From: Mercurialis annua
Lineage: Eukaryota > Streptophyta > Magnoliopsida > Malpighiales > Euphorbiaceae
Reading direction: 5' to 3'
Assembly: GCF_937616625.2 (NCBI RefSeq)
Contig: NC_065570.1
Span: 22,468,046-22,532,045, forward strand
DNA: 64,000 bases
The first letter of the stretch is position 1. Each line of letters opens with the position of its first letter. Shown piece after piece: positions 40,434-50,885 of the stretch. Below the pieces are notes generated by a model that had not been told where the DNA came from, did not search any database, and saw only the letters and a program-made list of their open reading frames with translations. Both the position numbers and the translations under genes were made by a program.

Positions 40434-41669
40434 CTAGCACTGACCATAATGGCTACGTCTGCAATTCTGGCAGAACGGAATGTTCGATCCACCACTGTAC
40501 CCTCGTCCTGAACCACGGTTACTCCCACCGCTACTAGAGCTGTACGGAGCACTCCTAGCACTATGCCTCCCTTTGTTGTGAGTACGGCGACTCCCCTTAT
40601 TGGCCTGAGAAGAGCCACTGTAGTAGTTCCCACTACCATGCTGCACTGGGGCCTGTTGCCCCCCACTAGGAACGTCACTCTTTCCCTTCTGATTCTTGAA
40701 AGGGTCAGAGATCGTCCCGAACTGAATCAACGAATTCTCCATCCGCCGCGCACTATCCACTAACCGGGCAAACTCCATGTTTGTCCCTACCAGCAAAGGG
40801 AGAAACTCCGAGCCTAAGCCCCTAATATAACGGTCGTTCACTCGCTCTTGATCACCCTGTAGATCTGTAGCAAACCGCCACAAACGTACAAACTCAGTAG
40901 TGTAGTCTGTCACTGATCTATCCCCCTTCTTCAAATTTAGCAGCTTTTCTCTGAAACTCTCAGTAACAGAGAAGGGAAGATAGTAACCTCTGAACCTGAT
41001 CACAAAATCAGCCCAAGACAAAGTATCCATAACTGGTCTGATGTTATCACGATACAAGTCCTTAGCTGGACCCTTCAGCGACATCTCCACAAGCATCACT
41101 GATTGACGATCGGAAGCTTGAATCCTCTGACTGTTGTACTCAAATTCCTCCAAAAAGTCAAGAGCATCCCCAATACTATCAAAAGAAGTCGGATTCAACT
41201 TCAAGTAGATCATCACCAACTCTCTGTCTGTTGGAATGTGACCGACACCAGCAAGTCCACCAATACCAGCTACAGCACCAACCTGAGGTTGCTGTTGCTG
41301 CGCTAGCTGACCCAGTACAGTACACTGATTCTGCAGAAGAGCCTGGTTGTTCTGCATCTCGACAATCCCAGCTAAGAAGGTAGTGAAGTCGAACGCTTGC
41401 ATGTTTGGTGCTTGTTGCACCTCTGGTGCCTGCTGCACATTCGGTGCCTGAACACCTGCTGCACCACGTCCTCTAGCTCCACCTCTACCAGCACCAGCTC
41501 CTCTGCCTCTACCAGCACCTCTACCTCTGCCAGCACCTCCACCTCGACCACGTCCAGCATTAGCCTGAACTGGTGGTACGTTCTGATCGACTTCCATGGA
41601 AATCGCATCATCAGCCACAGCTTCTTGCTCTGCCGCAGCACGAGCACGAGTACGAACAACATTGTCCAT
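40434..41669 (-). pseudogene. Nested Tekay gag (N-terminal part)
   Basis: Starts at ATG 41669, 344 bp inside the 5' LTR. It has an acidic N-terminus, a Gly/Arg-rich low-complexity tract (residues about 39-70), then a Gln/Ala-rich stretch. The retrotransposon gag core includes LNPTSFDSIGDALDFLEEFE, LKGPAKDLYRD, FRGYYLPFSV and VTDYTTEFVRLWRFATDLQG. The first zinc knuckle CQNCRRSHYGQC (about 400-411) is followed directly by TAG, so the second knuckle lies in the next open segment of the same frame. The capsid would assemble the virus-like particle and the knuckles bind the element RNA. One nonsense change is the only visible defect. Confidence 0.9.
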
Positions 41670-42012
41670 ATCCTAAGGATTGAACAAAAACAATATAAAT
41701 AACACATAATTCATACCCAAGTATGAAACAAAACAATTAATAATTAGGATTTCCCGAGAAATCAACAGCAATAAAATACTCACCCAAGTGAAATAGCATT
41801 AACAATTAACAGCATCAAATCAACAAATAATGACTGACTCGACGCAATCCTATTGGTATAGGCAGAATGTTTTAAAATCAAAAGATGACGTTTTTAACGA
41901 CATGACAGAATCCTATATCCGCAGTAGTTCCTAAAACACAACCATACTTAACAGAGTAAACACATAGCAAGCAATTGGCCTTGGTTTGAAACCAAAGCTC
42001 TGATACCAAGTT
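41670..42012 (-). other. 5' leader of the nested Tekay with initiator-Met primer-binding site
   Basis: Between the 5' LTR and gag. On the minus strand TGGTATCAGAGC lies at 42008-41997, four bases after the LTR end. It is the standard PBS complementary to the 3' end of plant initiator tRNA-Met. The remaining ~330 bp is AT-rich with no gene. Confidence 0.92.
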
Positions 42013-44857
42013 TGTCACGACCCATTTTTATGAATCGCGACCGGCGCTAGGGTATGGGTAATGTAGTACCAAAACCTGTAGCTAGCCTTTCATTTAATAC
42101 ATAAACATATAAACCTGCAGAAAACCAATGCTCGGGGACCACTGAGACTTCACCCTAAATCTAACAGTTATAATATTCAACAGTTAATATAACATGCTTA
42201 TTCAGTTCCGAGTCTAAAATAGATTTATCATAAACCAATGTAAATAATATAACATGCCAAAGAAATATAACCAGTGGAACCAATCCGACAAATATATAAT
42301 AATAATAATAAAGACGTCTAATTACTACTGCGGTCTAAGAATAAAACAGTTTTACAGTTTTATTAAAAATAAAAGGAACCTCCGAGGAAAAGTAAATGCG
42401 GAGATCACCAGACTCTCTCAGATCATAACCCTGGGGAAAATTGGGAAAACAACGGGGTCAGATATACTGAGATGAGTTTATACCACTATCTACATTTATT
42501 AAGTGGAAAATCTTTAAAACCGTTAAAATATTTAATAACGATATTACGAATAATAGTTGGAACCCTAATCGACAATTCTAAATAATAAACATAATCCAAT
42601 AGGTCTGGTCCCGAGAGCTGAGCTACACCGAGTTACCACTGACCACACTTATACCAGAGTCCCGAGAGCTGAGCTACACCGAGTTACTCTATTTGGTCCC
42701 GAGAGCTATGCTCACACCGAGTTACCACATTACCATAATTACCTTTCCCAGATCATTACCGGTGCGCACGCAGTCCTAATGATGCCCATTAGGTAGCATG
42801 TTCCAACTAGAAGTCATAATATAAAAACAGTTCGAAATATACGTACAGTATATATATTTAATATTAAAATAACAATTTACTTAATAAAGCGGTAAATAGT
42901 AAGCACAAACTCACTGCTTGCTATTCCACGTGAATACCGGCAAGCAACTAATCCTTGTTCGCCTCTGGAGCACGAACAATAGACGGGTCTAGACAAATAA
43001 AATAATTATTAAAAACAGACCCTAACTCTAGAGAGTATTAGACACCACATAGGACTAGCACAAATAACACGTCGGAATAACACAAGCCAGAACACACAAA
43101 AATACCTATTAGGTAATAAAATCCAATTAATATAAGTCTATTGAGTTCTCGCTTTAAACTCCATTTCATAAATATTATTTAAATAATTATTAAATAGTAA
43201 ATGAATTCAAATTCCAAAATAATGGGTTAGCCGAGTTACCGATAACTGCCAGGCTAATCTCAAATGTCAGGCGACCCAAGTCTAACCCGACCCACACATT
43301 TATCCAAAATTATAAACCACAATTTATAATTTAAAAAAATAAGTAATTGATTAAAATAATAAATTAATATTTTAAAGCGGAATTCAATATCTTAGAATTC
43401 AAGTAACTAATGGTTACAATTTATTTGCTTAATAAAAATATATTAAGAAAACGTTTAAAATCCAAACGTTAAATTGACACGTCTAGTCAATAAATTCCAG
43501 AATTCAATAATTATCTTAGTTATTATAAATTATTGGTTAAAATATAATTATCGCTTTCCGATTAAAAATAATCTAAATAATAAATAAAACTAACATTATT
43601 CTTAAATTTAAAATAATGTTGTCAATTTGCAATAAATCATAAATCGAAACTAAATTCGAAAGTTAAAATCAAAATTGATAAAATTAACAATTAATAATGA
43701 ATAAATATCTTTTAAATAATAATAATTTTACCAGGTAAATTTCAAGAACTTAGAATGGCCCATCATTACCATTAATCCTATATGAGCCCAAAACACATTA
43801 GATTATAACAAGACCCAGAGCAAGGCAAAGTTATAGAATCATTCAATTATCACTTTTGCCATTAACAGAGCACATAAGTTCATCCAGTGACCTAGTTGGC
43901 CATTAAACCAACAACTCCAACCAAGCAGGGCAATTCAAATCATATTATTGAAACAATGAGATTTTCCCGCCAATCACTCACTATACCCTACCAATATAAT
44001 TTCCTTCTGCCATGGTTAAAGCGAACTGAAACTCAAACCAACGAACAAGACCACACAAAACTCAAACCACAAGGAAATCTCTATTAAACATCAACTCAAC
44101 GTATAATAACATTCAAAACACAAAAGAATCATAATCATAGACAACCGGCAGAAACTTCATTATCAAGCAGAATTAAAATAGTACACAACTACGATGAAAC
44201 GGTGGCGATTGAAACGAGATCGATAGCGTACCGTTTTGCAAAAATCGAGGTGTGGAATCGTAGAGAATTGAGTCTACAATCTCTGGGATGAAACAGTTCT
44301 GATTTCGATCTAAAAACAAAAGAGAACGATTCAATTTACGGAGGTATCGATTTAAAGCTAAAACTGAAAACACAAAGAACAAACCTTACCAATTTTCTGG
44401 AAATTTTGATAGGGATTATAAGCAGCGATTTCTCAGAGTAACAAACGAATAATGACGGCTAGGGTTTATGTGGAGCGTGGGGAAGGATTTAGGTCAAAAT
44501 ATAGGTATATATATATGGATCACTTTGGTTAGAATTAATAGGTATTTAAAGGAAGAAAAGGAAACGTAAAGCTGTACACTCCTTCAAATATAAGGATAAT
44601 GCATGGGTTTAATGCATGAAATTATATGGGCTTAATGCATGGGCTAATGTATGGGTTTACACTTTGCATTCATAATATAGGTTTAATAATTTAAACAAAG
44701 CGAGTTGTTGCTCCAATTTACTTATTAAACATGAATTGCATGGGTTTAAATTAGATATTAATTCAAACTATGAATCGAACCAGGAACTCGTAAACGACTC
44801 CAAATAATAACCGAAAACCCAACGATAAATAAATAATTTTTTTTACGGGGTATTACA
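42013..44857 (-). repeat. 5' LTR of the nested Tekay (right copy)
   Basis: 2845 bp, about 99% identical to 33732-36581. In element orientation transcription would start within this LTR and run leftward. A tatatata run near 44505-44516 (shorter by one tata unit than the other copy) sits a few hundred bases into the LTR and could serve as the TATA region; this is only suggestive. Confidence 0.95.
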
Positions 44858-44862
44858 ACCAT
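44858..44862. repeat. Target-site duplication (accat) of the nested Tekay, right copy
   Basis: Perfect copy of 33727-33731. Immediately after it the interrupted gag-like frame resumes at 44863. Confidence 0.95.
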
Positions 44863-45705
44863 ATTCACCTTCCTTCAATCATAGCTATGGTCGAAGAAAT
44901 GGACAGAGCCAGTAACAGTTGGGTTAGGACAACCGCATTCTGCGTTTACGCACAATACTTACTTTGCTCAGTCAAGGGACACGCCGACATCAGAATCGTA
45001 CACATAATGGAACAAGTAGAAAAAGGGGCTACCCCTCTCCCCGTGATATTAGGCAAGACACTAGCTGGCTTGGACAATTTCCAAGTTACTAAGAGATTCT
45101 CACGGAGTCTCCTTCTCTTGCAAATCTGGCTGCAAGAAAGGCTACTGATGATAGCGCCACCTGCCGATCCGATGATCTATATGCCGAAGAATTTAGCAAG
45201 CCGTCGAGTAGTCATACGCAAGATGGACAACTGGAACACCTGGTTTGAAACAATCACTGAAGCTGATATCTGCTGGAGGTGCCCTTGGTGGAAAATTAGC
45301 CACATCGTCACAGAAGTTTATGCAGGACGTGTCCCTCTACCTGGTTTACACGCAGTATCGTGCTATGAACCAGCCCGCCTGTGCCGGCAATATGGGATGA
45401 AGCAAGAAATCATGGAATATATGTCCCCCTTTTCCGAAATACCACTGTGCCAATAATTTCTGAAGAAGCTTGTAGTTTGCTGGCCAAAAAGGCATATAGA
45501 GAGGAATGTGACCACTAATCGCAACGACATTGCAAATGAATATTACAAAGTATGGGTCTCCCTTCACAAAAACGATGCGACAAGCTTACTAAGAGGCAAA
45601 AGGGCCAAAGAATTGGCCAATGCACATATCGAGAGAGAAGAATACGAATATTTGAAGCAAGCAAACTCTGGTTTCTACAGGCCCAATAGACCTCAGCATC
45701 CATGA
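44863..45705 (+). pseudogene. Gag-like (DUF7745-type) ORF, 3' part
   Basis: Continues the frame of 33081-33731 exactly: removing the nested element and one TSD copy joins two complete codons without a shift. Residues typical of the DUF7745 family include the stretch EKGATPLPVILGKTLAGLDN (about 45025-45085), CWRCPWWKIS (about 45270-45300) and YEPARLCRQYGMKQ (about 45364-45405); the last resembles the RVLRQFG motif near the end of PMD proteins. A TAA at 45454-45456 interrupts the frame, which then stays open with sensible protein sequence (NEYYKVWVSLHKND) to the TGA at 45703. Together the two parts make about 498 codons with two internal stops, so the gene is inactive here. Confidence 0.65.
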
Positions 45706-47389
45706 CGCCGGCAATAAGACTGAAGTAGTGGCTCCACCCATGTTCGGAGCATTTGGAGTTCTGTTCTCCTAAACTATCTAATTATCTAGTAGCTTAGTTT
45801 AGCTGTAGTTTCTATTTTTCGCATCCGGATATTTTGAACAATTTGCTTTGTTTTTAATTTGATATTCCAGAGTCAATGATGATATCAGATTTGCTCATTC
45901 ATATGATGTCTCACCTGATGGACATGTTATTTTCAATTGTTTCAATATGCATACATATGATGAAATCGAGTTATTTTGCCAGTCCATTCAATAACCGGTA
46001 CAAGGAAATGAACAATTCCAGAGATAATCCTGTTTCAATAGGACAATACCCCTGAGAAAATATGAGTCGATCAAACTATATCAAAAAGGATAGAGTCCTA
46101 CTAGTGGATCCCGGTCGATTGGCTAAAAAAGACTTGGCCATAAAAAAGTTCTGCAAAAGGGAGGCACACGCTAAAACGGATCGTCTAGCCCGGATAGGAC
46201 AAAACAGAGAAAAAAGAGAGAGAAAAATCCACCGCCCAGCTACCATCGCCCAGTATCCTATCTTGGAGCGGGACGGTCTAAGTAGTGAGCCGCAGCACTC
46301 ACTAGAAGTCCTCCCTAGATCATCGGTTACGATCGAGAAGATCACTCAAATAAAAAATAGTCAATACCGAAAATCCGCAAGGACCGATTGATAACAGGGG
46401 TAAACCGCTTGAAACAGGAAATATCTTAATTGTACCGACTATTGAATGAACCGGTTTAATAGATCTTTCATAATATTTGCATATCGAAATCATTGTCTAG
46501 CGCATGTTCCTAGAAAGGAAAGACAGAGGATCATGAATCCCCCACAACATAAATCTTTGAGACAATGGAACAAAAATTTCAAAAAAAAAATAAAAAAAAA
46601 CTTTTCAAAAAATTCCAAAATTCCTCATGCATTAGCAGTCGTGCCAAGAAAAATGTTGAAATGCGCAATGATTGTCATAGAAACAAACATATTCTTCCAG
46701 AACGGATAGCATCTGCCCGGAGTGGGCCCAACCGAAGACCAGATTATTCATCAAAACATCCAGTTTCCCTGGAACAGAAAACTGAACGCTCTGATGAGGG
46801 GGCAACACAAAGTACGATACAGGAATAAGAGCTCACTCCACAAGACAACAGAAAATAGGGCCAATTTTCGCAAAATTGGACTCCAGCAACATAAGCAAGC
46901 AGAAAATAGGGCAAATTTTTGCAAAATTGGACTCCAACAACACAAGAAACAACAGCCGTCAGACCGCTACCTTCAGGGATCAGCTCCAGAAACTCAAGAA
47001 GCAGCAACCGCCAGACCTCTACCTTCAAAGATCAGCCCCAAAATCACAGGCGCCAGGCCCAGGCCCACAAGAAATGCCCAAATAGGCACCACGCCTACGA
47101 CACCCGAAGCCAAAAAACCGACCAGCACGAACCATCATAACCGCCAAACCTCCACCTCTAGATGATTTACAAAACCGACAACCTCCACTACCCAGGGAAG
47201 AAAATAAAATAGCAGAGGGCATCAAAGTCCTCTAATAGAAAAGCAGAACACTTCCCCAACCACAGGAAAGGAACAGAAGAATTCCTCATCTGGAGATTTG
47301 GGAGATTTAGGGCCTCCACCAGCCAGAAACCACAGGCGCTAGCCTTACATCGCCCAGAAACTACGGGTACCAAGCCCAGAAACACTAGA
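45706..47389 (+). other. Spacer of the Tat-like element where pol would be expected
   Basis: About 1.7 kb after the gag-like ORF without any protease, RT or integrase motif in any frame. The longest sense frame, 46062-46391 (109 codons, Lys/Arg-rich), is unrecognised and not supported as a gene. An A-rich tract lies at 46575-46620. Two imperfect direct repeats of ~50 bp (agaaaatagggccaattttc near 46851 and again near 46900) and two of ~40 bp (cagacctctaccttcaaaga type, near 46965 and 47010) suggest local tandem duplication. Confidence 0.55.
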
Positions 47390-48060
47390 GGACATCGGGT
47401 CTCTAACCAGCCAGAGGAATTAGGGGCGTCGGGTCCCCATTAATAACAGAACTGGGGGCATCAGGTCTCCACCAGCAAAAGAACCGGGGGCATCAGGTCT
47501 CCACCAGCAAAAGAACCGGGGGCATCAGGTCTCCACCAGCAAAAGAACCGGGGGCATCAGGTCTCCATCAGCAGAAGAACCGGGGGCATCAGGCCTCCAC
47601 CAGCCAGAGAACCGGGGGCATCAGGTCTCCATCAGCAGAAGAACCGGGGGCGTTAGGTCTCCACCAGCCAGAGAACCGGGGCATCAGGTCTCTATCAACA
47701 GAAGAACCGGGGGCATCAGGCCTCCACCAGCCAGAGAACTGGGGGCGTCAGGTCTCCATCATCAGAAGAACCGGGGGCATCAAGCCTCCACTAGCTAGAG
47801 AACCGGGGGCGTCAGGTCTCCATCAGTAGAAGAACCGGGGGCATCAGGCCTCCTCTAGCCAGAGAATCGGGGGCGTCAGGTCTCCATCAGCAGAAGAACC
47901 GGGGGCTTCAGGTCTCCACCAGCCAAAGAACAAGGGACGACAGGTCTCCACCCGTAGCAGAACTGGGGGCATCAGGTCTCCACCAGCTAGAGAACCGGGG
48001 ACGTCAGGCCTCCAAACTAGTCAAAGAACCGGGGGCGTCAGGTTTCCATCAACCAGAAAC
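47390..48060 (+). repeat. 32-bp minisatellite inside the Tat-like element
   Basis: About 20 tandem copies of a GC-richer 32-bp unit beginning cgggggcatcaggtctccac. The first clear copies at 47481 and 47513 are exactly 32 apart. Two variant classes alternate: one ends agcaaaagaac or agcagaagaac and the other agccagagaac, giving a partly dimeric pattern. Tandem repeats upstream of the 3' LTR are a known feature of Tat-lineage elements. The unit is unrelated to the 60-bp satellite outside. Confidence 0.92.
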
Positions 48061-48224
48061 CAGAAGCAGAAACGGAGGAGCAAGAAAAGGCAAACACAAA
48101 CATGGAAAATAAAACAGAGATATGCAAATAAAGCGTCCGGAACGCTGAATGAACAAAATATTGTGACAACCTACTCAATCATCAAAAGAGAAACGTTCAA
48201 AACGTGACAAACAAACAGACAAGC

Positions 48225-50885
48225 CTAACTATCAGAGTCCAAATCCTGCTCTAAGGTCTCTGAGTCTCCGTAGCGGCTCCCAGAGGGCGTGCCACCAGAA
48301 TAGCGCCCAGACTGCTCGCCACCAGAAGACGAAGAAAAGTCTTCACGACCGCCCCGGATGTCAGATCCCCGCCTACCACGGGCTCCGCGCCCACGATCAC
48401 CAGCACGAAATCCACTTCCGCCAGGGAACCCAGAAGGGATGTCGCTGTCAGCCGGACCCAGCCCTGTCAGACGTACTTGCTCCTCCAGATCATCAATGCG
48501 CAACTACAAAAGAAACCAGAGAGCAGTCATGGCTATAGGATTGCATACGTGCATACATATAGGATAGAAGTATTGCATATTTGTTTTTACCCTCATCTGT
48601 GCAGTAACGGTGCACAAGCGATCACGCCAGTAGTAAGCAGCATCGGCTAACTGAGCCACGTCAGACACCGGCACCTAAAAACCAGCAAAAGACGCTCAGT
48701 CTTACAGCGAAAACGGACACCCAAAATGAAAGAATAGAAAAGGGAAATACCCACATGGGTACAGTCAGCAGGCGCAAAAGAGCGCGTCATATAGCACAGA
48801 GGAACAGAGTCCTGGACAGGCCCACGCACGCCACCGTAGCGCGCAGATCTCTCCGACATCTTACTCAAAGAACTAGAGACCACGTCACCAGCACCAGCTC
48901 GCCTACCAGATGGGACCCGACTAGGAGACCTCGGACCGTCTACCCTAGCACGGACAGAACGAGACGCACGTCTAGCACCTCCCTGAGAGAATTACAAAGA
49001 GAGAACTCAAGAAGGCGGAAAAAATCAGAGACAGAAAAAACCAGAAGAATGACACTTACCTGTGGCCCCACAGCTGCCTACTGAACCTGAACAACCGGAA
49101 CTTCGTCCAACAGAAGCCTCCCGAGAAGACGGTGCCTCGCGAAATCATCTAGATAGCTCAGTTGAGGAACATATACCAGATCAGTAGCAAGATAGCCCCT
49201 CAGGTCCAGTCGAAGTGCAGGCGATACCACGTCCCTGCCACGCAGCATCGACGAAGGAGGTCCAACCGGGACAATACGAACACGCGGGCCACCCCACCAA
49301 TGGAGAACACGCTCCCCCAAAAACCAGGACCTACAACTCGGGCCATCCATCAGATAACGCAATCCTGACCTCGCTACGTTGCCCTGTACCCACCGAGGCC
49401 AACGAACTCAAGGAGGAGTGTTCCAGGAAGCATCCACCTGTAATCAGTAGAACGGTGGTCAGCACTGCAAAAAAAAAATACCCAAAATAGTTCAAAAGTA
49501 GAGTTCGATACTCACATCGGTCCATGCCAGCTCGTTCAGTTAGCCTTTGTACTCAACTCCTGGCTCTACGTCAAAGTACGAGAGAAGTCCCAGAATCTCA
49601 GCATAGGGTATCCTAACCCAGGAAGAACACCAATGCCAGTCAGAAGACCCATCTGGATGGCCCAGATCTGAAAGATAGAATAAGACCATTTGAGATAACG
49701 AAATCAAAAACACGATGCAGTTAAAGAAATAAAACAACTCACGTGTACAGCAGGCCACATCCCTAAAATACGGGATCCTCCACGGACCACTCGGTCCATG
49801 CTGGTGTAAAGATAGGCCAAAGCAGCGGGTCCCCAGTCATACGAACTAACCACGTCTAAATCCTCCAAGGCTGGCAACACACAGAGTGGCAGAGTCGCAC
49901 CTGAACTACATAGCAGAGTAGACCCCAGCAGATAACAGAGAAAAGCCCTGGCAATCAGATCAACCTCGTCGCTAGTCCGTGGAAAGCTCTCCTTGTAACG
50001 GTCATACAACTCAGGATGCCGAATGCTGCGACCCTTCATCTCCAGAACAAAACCCAACATCTCGAAGATGTACGCATCCCTTTGGGGATAGAATCCCAAA
50101 CCACTGTCAAAAGGCACAGGCGCACCTCCAAAAGAAATCCCAGTAATCAGCAAAAAGTCCAGTGGAGTTACTGTCAGCTCCCTAACCGGTAAATGAAAAG
50201 TGTGGGTAGTATCCATCCAACGCTCCATCAGTGCACGCAGAGAATCGCTGTCGCAGATCCTCGTCGTAGTAAACAGACCGCTAGCAAGACGGCCAAAACC
50301 CGTAGCATCTACCCGAGAACGAACAGCAGCAGGCAAAGCATCGTAGCATATACGCGCATCCACGAAGTTCCCTAACGTACGGAACACGTCTCGCTCCTGA
50401 AAGCACAAGATATCAAAAAACAACAGGGTCATAATCATCAGAAATCGAACTAGAAGAGCTAAAAAACGCACAGGGAGTCGCGTGCCACAGAGGCACTGGC
50501 GCCATCACCATGGCGCCAGTGTCACTGGCGGCGCCGCCAGTTTATCCTATCGGCACCGCCAGTACATAGTGGCGGCGGCGCCACTATGGCCTGGCGCCAC
50601 CACCATTTTTTCCCCCTCTGTAGGACAAAATTTTGGTGGACCGGGCCCACTTTCGACGAAGTTTTGACAATATTACAGACGTATTTCAGACATACAGACA
50701 ATAAAAGGTCTATCTACAAGCCAAAACGATGAAAAACGCACCTCGCGATTAGCCTTGGCACATAAGTGCCCCTCCAGATGCTACGAGAGCGGAACCTCCT
50801 TGTCCGCCTCCAGTAAAGCAGCATGTCGGTCAGCCTGGCGGTCAAGATCAATGCACGGTTCTCTAAAAGTCCAGGGTGGTGCCAT
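48225..50885 (-). pseudogene. Seven-exon antisense plant mobile domain (PMD) gene
   Basis: Proposed exons on the minus strand: 50885-50742, 50396-49743, 49667-49516, 49437-49060, 48982-48755, 48674-48591 and 48503-48225. All six introns have GT...AG ends and phase 0 and are 345, 75, 78, 77, 80 and 87 bp long. Exon 2 carries the PMD core: GFGRLASGLF, then WMDTTHTFHLPVRELTVTPL, AFLCYLLGSTLLC and YDWGPAALAYLYTSM. Exon 4 has SWFLGERVLHWWGGPR, like the conserved end of PMD proteins. Exon 7 is Gly/Arg/Ser-rich and ends in an acidic tail. The gene would encode about 639 residues. This copy is dead: TAG at 50783-50781, a 1-bp loss in exon 3 (152 nt), TAA at 49542-49540, TGA at 49410-49408 and TAG at 49080-49078. 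Cellular PMD proteins (MAIN, MAIL1) act in transposon silencing and genome stability; the role of element-borne versions is not settled. Confidence 0.75.
50482..50600. repeat. Cluster of GC-rich palindromes in intron 1 of the PMD gene
   Basis: Three perfect inverted repeats back to back: actggcgcca/tggcgccagt at 50495-50504 and 50511-50520 with a 6-base loop; the uninterrupted 18-bp palindrome actggcggcgccgccagt at 50524-50541; and catagtggcg/cgccactatg at 50565-50574 and 50579-50588 with a 4-base loop. Base composition contrasts sharply with the surrounding sequence. Confidence 0.85.

Larger units (their letters stand above)
33732..44857 (-). mobile_element. Nested Tekay-lineage chromovirus LTR retrotransposon
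   Basis: An 11,126-bp element inserted antisense inside the gag-like ORF of the Tat-like element. It has LTRs of 2845-2850 bp, an initiator-Met PBS, a single gag-pol frame (Gag, PR, RT, RNase H, INT, chromodomain) and a polypurine tract. LTR comparison by eye gives roughly 27 substitutions plus two length changes in short tracts, about 1% divergence, so insertion was recent. Long LTRs, the single-frame gag-pol and the C-terminal [17 protein letters not shown] chromodomain fit Tekay/Del. Only two nonsense codons separate it from an open frame. Confidence 0.93.

Noticed and set aside
41103..41702. Plus-strand frames opposite the Tekay gag (for example Ser/Thr-rich 41397-41702)
   Set aside because: They are shadows of the Gly/Arg-rich gag coding sequence on the other strand.
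46722..47225. Several overlapping frames of 60-147 codons in the Tat-like spacer
   Set aside because: All overlap on both strands over locally duplicated sequence and none shows recognisable residues or motifs.
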